Shown: in pieces, positions 1 through 8,159 of the stretch
Numbering within the stretch: position 1 is the stretch's first letter
Layout of the letters: each line of letters starts with the position of its first letter
NCBI GenBank assembly: GCA_001247695.2
Contig: LGRX02003534.1
Location: 1-21,717 of the forward strand
Reading direction: 5' to 3'
Length of the DNA: 21,717 nt
Source of the DNA: Cymbomonas tetramitiformis
Taxonomy: Eukaryota; Chlorophyta; Pyramimonadophyceae; Pyramimonadales; Pyramimonadaceae
The notes under the pieces: generated by a model
The model's input: the letters and a program-made list of their open reading frames with translations, nothing else
The model's database searches: none
Told to the model about the DNA's origin: nothing
Translations under genes and position numbers: made by a program

Positions 1-9
1 TTGGTTCCG

Positions 10-432
10 AGGCTAGTTATATACTAAAATCGCTCGGTTGGTAAGTTGGTTGGTTGGTCACACGGGACGGATCGACGACCCCTCCGCCACCCCCTGCGCG
101 CACCCCCGAGACACCCCCCGCGCGGTTTCGATTTAATTCGATTCGCATCGCGCATCGCATCGCATTGCGTCGCATCGCGCATCGAATTTTCGATTTCTAC
201 GCGACCGGGATTTGAACCCAGGTCGTTCGAGCTAGGGTCATGCATTATAACCACTAGACCACCGATGCTTTTGGATGCCAATCGAGGGCACGCACTAATA
301 TATAACCTCAGATTCGATCTTCATTTTCGATTTCAGATTTCGATTTTTCATTTTCGATTTCAGATTTTGATTTTTCATTTTCGATTTCTGATTTCGATTT
401 TTTTTTTTCCGATTTCAGATTTCGAAACATCA
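10..432. repeat. Interspersed repeat copy 1 (GC-rich head, tRNA-like module, AT-rich tail)
   Basis: This is the first of three related copies; the others start at 1547 and 2371. All begin with a version of aggctagttatata and then share a head containing a small hairpin (GTCCGT/ACGGAC type) and the string gagacaccccccgcg. Next comes a short run of catcgcg-like pentamers, an antisense tRNA-like module, and a tail of repeated ttcgatttcagattt strings. This copy has a diverged head and a short pentamer tract. The reading frames across it are simple-sequence artefacts and I see no gene. The tRNA-like module suggests a SINE-type origin, but no oligo-A tail or clear target duplication is visible. Confidence 0.6.
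198..268 (-). other. tRNA-like module (degenerate)
   Basis: Read on the minus strand, there is an A-box-like GGTCTAGTGGTT and, about 35 nt later, a T-arm CTGGG-TTCAAAT-CCCGG that forms five pairs including one wobble. This gives the spacing of an RNA polymerase III type 2 internal promoter. The acceptor ends do not pair and the anticodon stem forms only about three pairs, so it is a tRNA-derived promoter module or tRNA pseudogene rather than a working tRNA. Its position inside a dispersed repeat favours a SINE-like head. Confidence 0.5.
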
Positions 433-1457
433 ATGTTATATATTAAATAAGGAGAATCGATGTCATGTGTTAAATATGGAATGCTAATGTGATATGTTAA
501 ATATGGAGGATCAGTGTTATGTGTTATATATGGAAGGTTAATGTGATGTGTTAAATATGGAAGATCGGTGTGATGTGTTAAATATGGAAGATCAATGTAA
601 TATGTTAAATATGGAAGATCGGTGTGATGTGTTAGATATGGACTATCAATGTGATATGTTAAATATGGAAGATCGGTGTAATGTGTTAAACATGGAAGAT
701 CAGTGTGATGTGTTAAATATGGAAGATCGGTGTAATGTGTTAAATATGGAAGATCAAAGTGATGTGTTAGATATGGAGGATTGTTGTTATGTGTTAAATA
801 TGGAAGATCAGTGTGATGTGTTAAATATGAAAGATCAATGTCAGTGATGTGTTAAATATGGAAGATCAGTGTGATGTGTTAAATATGAAAGATCAAAGTG
901 ATGTGTTAAATATGTAAGATCAATGTGATGTGTTAAATATGGAAGATTAGTGTGATGTGTTAAATATGGAAGATCCGTATGATGTGTTAGATATGGAAGA
1001 CTAGTGTGATGTGTTAAATATGGAGGGTCAGTATTATGTGTTAAATAAGGAAGATTGTTGTTATGTGTTAAATATGGAAGGTTAGTGTGATGTGTTAAAT
1101 ATGGAAGATTAGTGTGATGTCTTGAATATGGAAGATCGGTGTGATGTGTTAAATATGGAAGATCGGTGTGATGTGTTAAATATGGAAGATCAGTGTAATG
1201 TGTTAAATATGGAAGATCAATGTGATGTGTAAGATATGGAAGATCAAGATAATGTGTTAGATATGGAAGATCGGTGTAATGTGTTAAATATGGAAGATCA
1301 ATGTGATCTGTTAAATATGGAAGATCAGTGTAATATGTTAGATATGGAAGATCAAGGTAATGTGTTAGATATGGAAGATCGATGTAATGTGTAAGATATG
1401 GAAGATCAAGGTAATGTGTTAAATATGGAAGACCAATGTCATGTGTTAAATATGGAT
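433..1457. repeat. 27-bp minisatellite, about 38 units
   Basis: Units close to gtgttaaatatggaagatc followed by agtgtgat repeat head to tail with a 27-bp period. Variation is mostly single bases (ggtgt, aatgt, gattagt), with one small extra insertion near 840. As 27 is a multiple of three, one frame reads as a nine-residue repeat for about 300 nt, but other units carry in-frame TAG or TAA. Coding is therefore unlikely. The array lies between repeat copies 1 and 2. Confidence 0.93.
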
Positions 1458-1497
1458 ACTAACGACGACGTGTCACACGCCATCGTATGCCACGTGA

Positions 1498-1545
1498 CAT
1501 GGGGGGGCCCGGGGGGGCGGTAGCCCCCCGCCCCCACCCCAGTCC
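1498..1545. repeat. G/C homopolymer-rich spacer
   Basis: Runs of seven G flank a CCC triplet near 1501-1517 and are followed by C-rich runs. It is low-complexity DNA that can fold back on itself, and no gene is visible. Confidence 0.6.
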
Positions 1546-1546
1546 C

Positions 1547-2345
1547 AGGCTGAATTATATGGTAAGCGAAAACATGTCAAAATGTCGTGGGTCCGTCACA
1601 TGGGACGGATCGAACCTCCCGCCACCCCGCGCGCACCCCCAAGACACCCCACGGCGCGATTTCGATTTAATGCGCGAATCAGTTAATCGCTGCATCGCGC
1701 ATCGCGCATCGCGCGGCGACGCAGCGCGACGCGCATCGCATCGCGTTGCGTCGCACATTGCGTCGCGTCGCGTCGCACATCGCACATCGCACATCGCACA
1801 TCGCACATCGCGTCGCATCGCATATCGTATCGCATCGCATCGCGACAATCGAAAATCGCGTATCGTAAATCGAACATCGTTTATCGTTCATCGTTCATTT
1901 TCTGCATACCCTCCTCACCTACCTTCACTAATGCCGCATCGAAGTTATATATATATACCGGTGATTTTGAAAACACTCGTGACCTATGGGAGTAGCGACG
2001 TACGCTCAGTTTTCCGATCCATGTTCACGATCCATGTTGATGTTCAATTTTTGCATTTTCGATTTCCGATCCATGTTCGATTCGTTCAGATTTTCAGATT
2101 TTGCATTTTTAATTACCGATCCATGTTCGATTTTAGATTTTGCATTTCGCATTTCGGATTTCAATTTCAGAATTTACATTTTGCATTTCACATTTGGCAT
2201 TTCACATTTGGCATTTCAGATCTTGCATTTTGCATTTCGCATTTCAGATTTTACATTCGTAAATGATTTTAGATTTTGCATTTCGCATTTTTGATTTCAG
2301 CAGATCGAACATCGCGAATCGATCTGTTCAGACACGTCGTAGGGC
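1547..2345. repeat. Interspersed repeat copy 2 (no tRNA-like module)
   Basis: The copy starts aggctgaattatatggtaag and shares cgaaaacatgtc and the GTCCGTcacatgggACGGA-type hairpin with copy 3. The pentamer tract here is longer and includes a run of cacatcg units near 1773-1810. The tail (about 2020-2295) is built of ttttgcatttcgcattt and gatccatgttcgatt strings. It ends with cagatcgaacatcgcgaatc, which also closes copy 3. No A-box/B-box pair was found in this copy, so the tRNA-like part has been lost or was never there. Long frames on both strands here are simple-sequence artefacts. Confidence 0.65.
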
Positions 2346-2370
2346 GAAACCCCCTCCCCTCCGAAAGGTA

Positions 2371-2984
2371 AGGCTAGTTATATATTAAGCGAAAACATGT
2401 CCGAGAGTGTTGGTCCGTCACATCGGACGGATCGAGACCCCTCCGCCACCCCCGCGCGCACCCCGAGACACCCCCCGCGATTTCGATTTAATTCGCGATT
2501 CGCGTCGCGCCACGTCGCCTATCGCGTCGTCGCGCATCGCGGCGCATCCCGCATCGCATCGCATCGCATCGCATCGCATCGCATCGCGTCGTGCATCGCG
2601 TCGCGTCGTGCATCGCATCGCATCGCGTCGCGTCGCGTCGCATCGCATCGCGTCGTGCATCGCATCGCATCCCACACCGCATCGCATCGCATCGCGCATC
2701 GCATCGCGTCGTGTCGCATCGTATCGTATTGCATCGAGCGCATCGTATCGATATTCGAGAATACACCAACCGGGATTCGAACCCGGGTCTCTGCCATCCA
2801 AAGACATAATTCTACCATTGAGACCATTATAGTTTTACTTCGCAAACATTGGTTCCTCAAATCGATTCGTTCATATTTCCAGATTTTGCATTTTCGATTT
2901 CCGATCCATGTTCGCTTTTAGATTTTACATTTTGGATTTCAGATCGAACATCGCGAATCGATATGATCTGACATATGACGAAAG
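2371..2984. repeat. Interspersed repeat copy 3 with GCATC pentamer array
   Basis: This is the best preserved copy. It opens with aggctagttatatattaagc, then a hairpin head, then about 200 bp (2540-2745) of GCATC/GCGTC pentamers, then an antisense tRNA-like module and a tail ending cagatcgaacatcgcgaatc. The same 11-mer aggctagttat reappears at 2985-2995, either as the start of a fourth truncated copy or as a direct repeat made on insertion. Open frames rich in His-Arg-Ile-Ala-Ser are products of the pentamer and not genes. Confidence 0.68.
2763..2834 (-). other. tRNA-like module, Pro(UGG)-like loop
   Basis: On the minus strand the T-arm is perfect (CCGGG-TTCGAAT-CCCGG). The D-arm region reads TGGTCTCAATGGTAGAATT. 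The predicted anticodon stem ATGTC/GGCAG pairs at four of five positions around the loop TTTGGAT, which would give anticodon TGG. The two acceptor strands do not pair. It therefore looks like a tRNA-derived promoter module or pseudogene inside a repeat, not a functional tRNA. Confidence 0.55.
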
Positions 2985-3145
2985 AGGCTAGTTATTTCAA
3001 AAGGAAAGGGGAGGGGAGGGGAAGGGGGAGAGAGGAGGAGGAGGGGTCGTGTGGGGGAGTAAGGGGGAGGGGGATGCGGGATGGGCACCGGGGGGGGGCA
3101 TACCCCGCCCGTCCCTCCCACCCCCCACGGCTCACGTCCCAACCC
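2985..3145. repeat. Purine-rich low-complexity tract
   Basis: After a stub of the repeat start (gaggctagttat) the plus strand is almost all G and A (ggggaggggaggggaagg type) to about 3075. G- and C-runs follow to about 3145. No gene is visible. Confidence 0.7.
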
Positions 3146-3188
3146 CCTTCACTGTTTAATTGTGGATTATTTTATATTGTATTATTAT

Positions 3189-3269
3189 TCCGTAATCTGT
3201 AATTACGGATAATTAAATGCTACGTATGATAATCACTATATAGTGATCTGTAATTAGTAATTACGGATA
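3189..3269. repeat. Nested inverted and direct repeats
   Basis: TCCGTAAT at 3189-3196 is complementary to ATTACGGA at 3202-3209. A perfect 16-bp palindrome ATCACTATATAGTGAT lies at 3232-3247. The string taattacggata occurs on both sides of it (about 3200-3211 and 3258-3269). It may be the remains of a short foldback element; no family is recognised. Confidence 0.6.
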
Positions 3270-3791
3270 CTCCTCGGTGACTGCCCGGCGGGGCGGGATT
3301 GGCGTGGGCGCGGGATTCCAATGCAAGCTGTCCACCCGCCGGGCGGGATTGGCATGAACGGGGCGCGACTAATCCCGCCACGGGCCTGGCGTTTAACAGA
3401 TCACGCTCGACTTACATAAATAATAAAAATTTGTAACATTGCGGTGATCGAACCCCCACCACAGAAAATCGTGGACTAAAGCTGGAGGTGAAGCATTTTA
3501 ATGCGGACATCTTTCTGAAGTCCTCAAGCAGAAGAACTCATTGGATAGCCTTGTCTGCTCCACTCCTAAGAACTTTAGAGATTATTAATACGCACAAAAA
3601 TTCAAGTAATGGGTGTTTATAGAAAGTAATCGCAGCACAGTGAATATTTAGGAGGAAATAGATACTTGAATCCTATTGCACTCATAGAGACAGGACGTCA
3701 CATCGCTTTGGAAAGATTGTGCAGGACTGATATACAAACATCCTTGCAGACTTTGCACACAAGAGATCAGTTCGAATGCATCACGGCATGG
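3270..3791. other. Non-coding stretch, no gene seen
   Basis: The first 130 bases are GC-rich with gggcgggattggc repeated at about 3294 and 3340. The rest is of ordinary composition with no convincing frame. A GGTTCGATC-like string on the minus strand near 3447 resembles a B box, but no tRNA fold goes with it. Confidence 0.5.
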
Positions 3792-4207
3792 CAAGATCCT
3801 AGACACTGAACGGCATGAGATCGGCCAGCAAAAGCCAACCCACCATCATCCCAGTGGATGTGAGAAGCAAATCAAGAGCAGGGCGGGGCCGTGACAAGAT
3901 ACCACAAACGCATACATATTCCCAACCCAAATGCAAAGCAGCATGGAAAGATGGTACGATGTGACCGATTGTCGCCAAACAACTGTTGGTCTCTGGGTTA
4001 CGGAGTAAGCGGACCCTGCTGGCATGCCCCCCAGTGGCTCCCGGTCGATGGATGGGACCTGTTGGTCCATGGTTATCGTGAATGTAGTCACACCACACAG
4101 CATGGACACCCCATGTCAAAAAAAGGAAACATGCGGGCACCTAAGTGCTCCCCACAAAATTCAAGGGAAAACACAGAAGGTGTACATCACCACAAGATCC
4201 TAGACAC
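3792..4207. repeat. Segment bounded by 15-bp direct repeats (candidate small insertion)
   Basis: The 15-mer caagatcctagacac occurs at 3792-3806 and again at 4193-4207, and CATCAC precedes both after a short gap. The roughly 386 bp between may be an insertion with a long target-site duplication, of the size LINE-driven insertions make. No inverted ends, oligo-A end or protein motif was found, so a local duplication is equally possible. The right copy lies eight bases beyond the stop codon of the disulfide isomerase-like gene, inside its presumed 3' untranslated region. Confidence 0.45.
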
Positions 4208-4215
4208 CTACGCTC

Positions 4216-4435
4216 TCAAGCATTCTTTAATTTCTCAGAAACGCTCGATCTGGATAGACCACCCACAACAACCAACCCTATCAAGCCAAGTACGCCCACG
4301 GCAACATAGACGGCCAAAGGCTCGTTGTTGAATTTCGTCAAGACCGGTTTGATGTAAGGCTGCAGAAACTTCTCTATCTTCCTAATATACGGCTTCAGAT
4401 AGGGTTGCAGAAAACGATCGACTTGGTAAGATATC
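4216..4435 (-). CDS. Last exon of the PDI-like gene: linker, membrane helix, ER tail
   Basis: This exon reads [16 protein letters not shown], then a second similar FLQPYIKP stretch (an internal repeat), then a hydrophobic helix of about 20 residues ([19 protein letters not shown]). The tail ends EKLKNA. Lysines at -3 and -5 fit the KxKxx retrieval signal of type I ER membrane proteins. The acceptor GAGCAG/G at 4436 is a guess; the frame stays open upstream to about 4596. Assignment to the same gene as the thioredoxin domain rests on strand, order and a fitting topology, not on a proven splice path. Confidence 0.6.
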
Positions 4436-6251
4436 CTGCTCAACATCAAACGTGCAAACCTTAGTAACACCCCAGATTGTCCCACTGTGCCTGTGTGCAT
4501 TACCACCGTAGATCTTGCCGAGTGGTACATCACTAATACACACTGAACCACGAAGTAATACCCACAAAAATAGTCTAGCAACCCTCGGTGTCGCAAAATC
4601 AGCTGAATAAGATCGAAGCTGACTTACGCGTTTCCTTGTCTAATACTGTATCCTGTGGCTAAGTCGGGGCACGTAGCAGGCAGGCAACTGAAACGGTGCA
4701 GGAAGTGCACATTCATCACGGAACCCGGGTTGCAAGACCCGAAAGCCACTCACTTTTTAAAAAGCCCGAGGACCTTGTCCACCATGCCAAGCTCCCCGGG
4801 CACCTGAACGCCAGTCCATACATAGTATTTAAAAAGAGAAAACAGGCTTGGATCCTGCAGTCAATGCCGCTTCTTTTGGCATTCGGTTCAGGAAACTATC
4901 CGAATCTGATTGAAACACGACTGAGTTGTGACGCTATGGAGAATCTCATCCAAGTGGAAAATCTCACGAGCATGCCCGTGAAGTACGAAGTACCATTGAT
5001 TCCGACCCTCCCACAAACTCAAGCCTGCTTTTCAAAGGACCGGCAGATACGGCGCGTAGCTTTCGTTGCGCACCGCACATCTACGGTCAGGGCCCTAAAG
5101 ACAATGTCCCCTCGCAGTCTTTTTGACCTGTGGCTTTGAAGAGATTGCACATCAACTGAAGAACTGTCACCAGAACTCTTACGACCTTTCCCGAAGTCAT
5201 GAATAACCCAACCCCCCATACATCTCGTTCGGCTGTTTCTGTGACAACACGCCGCTTCATTATGATATGAAAACAGGGGAGGGAACGGCAACTTTGGGAG
5301 TTACCTTCAGAGCTTCGTCACTCTTATATCCACTCGTAGCAAACTCAATTAAAGCCTAGCGACACCGACCAGCGCAGCAATATCTTCAAGTTCAAGAACA
5401 CTCGATGGGTCTTAAATGCTTGGGGGAAGGAGAAATGACCAAAAGGAGGGAGCGTAATATCAACACAGCTTTGAGGGGAGCTGCGGGTGCGAACTGCGGG
5501 GCTGAACCTCTAGAGTACGCTTCCCGCTATATTTGTAAACCTGGAAGCAAGCATATGTTCAGTAAGCACGCTTAATAACAAATATGAACTTAAATGTGAA
5601 AGGGGCAGTGGTATCACCTTTCGGTCACGAAACAGAAGAAGGGTGGGGAAGCCCTTTATCAGCCCGTACTTTCTGAAACAGACCGCAGCATATGTTAGCA
5701 ACGCAGTGTGGACATCCTGCATATAAAGCAGTAAAAGCTCACTCACCTGAAACGTGCCATCGTGTTGAAGGCCTCCGTTCCGTCCACCTGCGAGTATATT
5801 TCCGAAAAAGAAATAGCTTATCCTCGATCCTAGTTGAAGTTCAAAAATTTTACACCTTGGAAACGAGCAGCTACTCTTTCAAAACAGATGCCAAGTGCAT
5901 CTTCCCTTTCTTTACCTTGGCCACAATAACCTGGTCTTTCAATTCATATGCCAACTCTTCCCAGACGGGTGTCAACTTCTTGCAGTGTCCGCACCACGGC
6001 GCATAAAATTCCACAAACCTTAAAATTGAAAACAAAAGTATGAATTCAGAACCTCACGTTGAAAGCAACCATGAAGTCAATAACAGTGCGCTTAAACTAA
6101 CGTACCACACACCAGTCGTTTGTCCAGTCGACGCTTGCGTCTGATGCTCAAAGGTATCGTCAGTAAGGACAACGACAGAACTTTCAACGGCATCATCTCC
6201 AATAACAAGCACGACAGATGAAATTAAGAGGAAAGTAACAAAACTTTCCAT
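4216..6251 (-). CDS. Membrane-anchored protein disulfide isomerase-like protein (split gene)
   Basis: Probable secretory-pathway thiol-disulfide oxidoreductase that makes or shuffles disulfides in client proteins in the ER. The start at 6251 gives [18 protein letters not shown], a signal peptide. Supported exons with GT-AG borders are 6251-6106, 6018-5916, 5787-5747, 5672-5618, 5540-5508 and 5343-5305; phases match through 5508. Together they encode one thioredoxin domain: [15 protein letters not shown] with active-site CGHC at residues 58-61, then GFPT with the cis-proline near residue 106, then [12 protein letters not shown] four-to-six-residue microexon may be missing between the fifth and sixth exons. 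The stretch 5304-4436 could not be resolved into exons. The last exon encodes a membrane helix and ends at TGA 4218-4216. The one-domain-plus-anchor plan resembles TMX-type or similar membrane PDIs. Family is confident; full exon structure is not. Confidence 0.82.
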
Positions 6252-6285
6252 ATTTGCAGACTCGAGACTGGAATGGAACGCGTGA

Positions 6286-6570
6286 TCACAGAACTGAGAA
6301 TTTTCTGATCTGCGAGAGGTGACTGGAAGTATAGTCCTGCTCGTCATAAATTATGGGGCACTTTTTGACGATTTCGAACACGCTTTCCGAAAATGCACCC
6401 CCTTCACACATGGATATTGCTTTTGTGCGACTGCCACCAATTCGGGACATGCAGGGAGTATACAAATGACGACTACAAGGCCAAATTATGCATGAACCGA
6501 AATGCAAGCAGGGTGCACACAAGCAACACAATGCAAGCACGAGCAGGAGTGGATGCTTGCTAGTTTTCAT
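6286..6570 (-). CDS. Small ORF with signal-peptide-like N-terminus (hypothetical)
   Basis: It encodes 94 residues starting MKTSKHPLLLVLALCCLC, a good hydrophobic leader, followed by a cysteine-containing region with no family I recognise. It ends 35 bases upstream of the start of the PDI-like gene on the same strand. It may be an upstream ORF in that gene's leader, a separate small secreted protein, or chance. No splice signals or second copy support it. Confidence 0.2.
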   Translation of the reverse strand: MKTSKHPLLLVLALCCLCAPCLHFGSCIIWPCSRHLYTPCMSRIGGSRTKAISMCEGGAFSESVFEIVKKCPIIYDEQDYTSSHLSQIRKFSVL

Positions 6571-7032
6571 TATAGATCACATTTAGTGTAGCAAGTCTTA
6601 TTCCTCTCTTCTCTTCTCAAGCTACGGCCTAAATAATAATAAAACATTTACGCTAGCAAAGGGGACAAAGTCCTGAGAGTGCGGTATCCCTGCAAAGCAG
6701 GCTAGTGAAAACACCAGGGGCTACTCCCTCTGCTATAGCGCGCCCACAAAGGGGCTCAGCCCACTTTTCAGCAGGGTGACATCTAGAGAAAAAGCTAGGT
6801 GCTAAGCAAAAAACTCTAGAAGATGGAGAAGCAGCCATGGCCGGGTGAGTGGAGGGGTGGCTGAATCTGAGCGGTGGGGAGGGAAGTCGAAGAATTAAGG
6901 GGGTTTTGGAGACGTTGAGGAAGGGGGTCAGGGTGGGCGGGGAGAGGAGGGGTGGAAGGGGAGGGGAGGGGGGGGACGGCCCCTCCCCTTGGGGGCACGG
7001 AACCATCTTTTATTGCAAGACTTTTTGAAAAT
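6571..7032. other. Non-coding stretch, purine-rich toward the right
   Basis: No convincing gene is present. From about 6840 to 6990 the plus strand is G-rich (ggggaggggtggaagggg type). This creates a proline/serine-rich minus-strand frame that I treat as an artefact. Confidence 0.5.
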
Positions 7033-7040
7033 TATTGCAG
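7033..7040. repeat. Target site duplication, left copy (TATTGCAG)
   Basis: It is identical to 7801-7808 and directly abuts the terminal inverted repeat of the 760-bp element. Confidence 0.85.
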
Positions 7041-7339
7041 CAAGGCGTGGTATCGGTTGTACCGATATTCCGATAAATTGATATATCGGAATATCGTTAT
7101 CGATCGATAACGAAAATTGTATTATCGAAATTATCATTATCGATCGATAACTGACATGAATAAATCGGAATCGATCGATACCTACACTTGACATATCGGA
7201 ATTGATCGCGATAACAACTTTCGTTTAATCGAAATCGATCGATAACAACTTTGCGTTCTAGATATCGATATCGAAATCCGCATATCGATATCGAAACCAG
7301 AAAAGAGGCTACATATACGGGTATGGGTGAAGACGTGGC

Positions 7340-7459
7340 ATGCATCGATCATACCACGGTGAATATACCCGTTCCCATCAGCACACGGAAGTCAAGCACC
7401 GTTGGGCGGGATTAGTACTCTGGCCGGGGACGACAGGGGAACCCCTTGTGTCGATGTGT
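7340..7459 (+). rRNA. 5S ribosomal RNA gene (or 5S-derived sequence)
   Basis: The 120-nt span folds as 5S rRNA. Helix I pairs 7340-7349 with 7450-7459 (GCATCGAT region with GTCGATGTG). Helix II pairs CGGTG near 7357 with CACCG near 7397. Helix III pairs CCGT with ACGG around the loop holding TCCCATCAG. Conserved 5S strings are visible: CATACC, CCCATCAGCACACGGAAGTC, GGGCGGGATTAGTACT. The internal promoter A box (AAGTCAAGCACC) begins about nt 50, as expected. A T-run TTTT at 7463-7466 just after the gene fits a polymerase III terminator. It is a single copy lying inside a hAT-type element, so it may be a mobile 5S copy or pseudogene and not the main rRNA source. Confidence 0.85.
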
Positions 7460-7468
7460 ATATTTTGC
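7460..7468 (+). terminator. Candidate RNA polymerase III terminator
   Basis: TATTTTGC begins directly after the predicted 3' end of the 5S sequence. The four-T run is the minimal polymerase III stop signal. Confidence 0.5.
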
Positions 7469-7800
7469 TCTTTATACGCAGTCCTGTGATTTGCGGTGTG
7501 TAACTTATTTGCCAGTTTGACTCACTTGCTAGTGGTATATCGATATTATCGATATTATCGATATCGATTGAAATTTGTTCAATATCAGTAGTGATCGATA
7601 AGACGATAACTCGCTACGAATTATCGAAATCGATCGATATGCATTTGGTGTCTATTTTCTCATATCGGTATTGATCGGTAGAAGTTTAATATCGATCGAT
7701 ACCGTAGGCCTTTGAAAAGTTTTATCGTTCGCGATCGATATGAAAGCGAAATTTATCGTTATCGATCGATCACCTCCGGCCCAACCGATACCACGCCCTG

Positions 7801-7808
7801 TATTGCAG
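7801..7808. repeat. Target site duplication, right copy (TATTGCAG)
   Basis: It is identical to 7033-7040 and directly abuts the right terminal inverted repeat. Confidence 0.85.
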
Positions 7809-8020
7809 GAGGGTTTGAAGAAAGTCGTTTGACTGTTGCACAACTTCTGTTTCTGTCATGGTTTCACTGCTCGAGATGTCAACTGTATGCGGGTCAGTGT
7901 TTAAGGTGGTGGTGGTGTTTAATAGAAACACGTCTCGCCTATTTTTGGTGTGTTGCCTACAAATTCTTGAAAGTTTTTTAAGGAGAGGTTTAATCTTGCC
8001 ACGGGGAACACCTATTGTCA
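7809..8020. other. Flank of the 5S-bearing element, no supported gene
   Basis: A minus-strand frame (about 8084 to 7770) is open across this stretch and includes a possible start MTETEVVQQSNDF near 7864. It ends at or near the target duplication with no recognisable domain. I see no firm gene. Confidence 0.3.
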
Positions 8021-8034
8021 GGGTTATGACCGAT

Positions 8035-8156
8035 GACACATGTGTCATACATGTCATACGTGTCATACCTGTCAGACATGTCATACCATGTCATGTCATG
8101 TCATGTCATATATCATAATGACAGACAGTCGTCAGACAGTCGTCAGACAGTCGTCA
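8035..8156. repeat. Short tandem repeats (TGTCATAC, ATGTC, 11-bp GACAGTCGTCA)
   Basis: Degenerate tgtcatac(a/g/c) units at about 8041-8092 run into atgtc pentamers to 8110. Three perfect copies of gacagtcgtca follow at 8124-8134, 8135-8145 and 8146-8156. There is no coding sense. Confidence 0.85.
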
Positions 8157-8159
8157 GTA

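Larger units (their letters stand above)
7041..7800. mobile_element. Non-autonomous hAT-type element carrying a 5S rRNA gene
   Basis: The left end CAAGGCGTGGTATCGGTTG (7041-7059) is the inverse of the right end at 7782-7800 with one mismatch in 19. The element is flanked by identical 8-bp copies of TATTGCAG (7033-7040 and 7801-7808). An 8-bp duplication with ends starting CA-purine-GG is typical of hAT transposons. There is no transposase. Both arms are filled with ATCGATCGATA-like palindromic motifs (7060-7300 and 7540-7775), so the arms can pair over long distances. A 5S rRNA gene sits in the centre. The transposase must come from elsewhere. The autonomous hAT at 12064-15139 has different ends (CTATG...), so it is not an obvious partner. 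Confidence 0.85.

Noticed and set aside
198..268. Amber-suppressor tRNA (anticodon CTA) that could read the TAG codons in pol
   Set aside because: The position before the anticodon is C rather than T, the anticodon stem has only about three pairs, and the acceptor ends do not pair. The anticodon assignment is not trustworthy.
46..450. Open frames in the repeat copies encoding His-Arg-Ile-Ala-Ser-type proteins (also 1487-2266 and 2397-2921)
   Set aside because: They are translations of GCATC/GCGTC pentamers and TTTCGATTT-like strings, open on both strands, with no domain.
548..847. 99-residue nine-residue-repeat protein
   Set aside because: It is the minisatellite read in one frame; neighbouring units carry stops in that frame.
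3430..3530. tRNA gene on the minus strand near a GGGTTCGATC string
   Set aside because: No T-arm pairing and no properly spaced A box.
3799..4140. 113-residue minus-strand frame and overlapping plus-strand frame
   Set aside because: Frames are open on both strands within the segment between direct repeats; no domain and no start context.
8024..8040. Possible LTR similarity between tatgaccgatg here and tatgaccggtg near 20642
   Set aside because: Only about ten bases match and the flanks do not align.
7770..8084. Minus-strand 104-residue frame at the right flank of the 5S-bearing element
   Set aside because: It runs through TGTCAT simple repeats and into the transposon terminal repeat; no domain is recognised.
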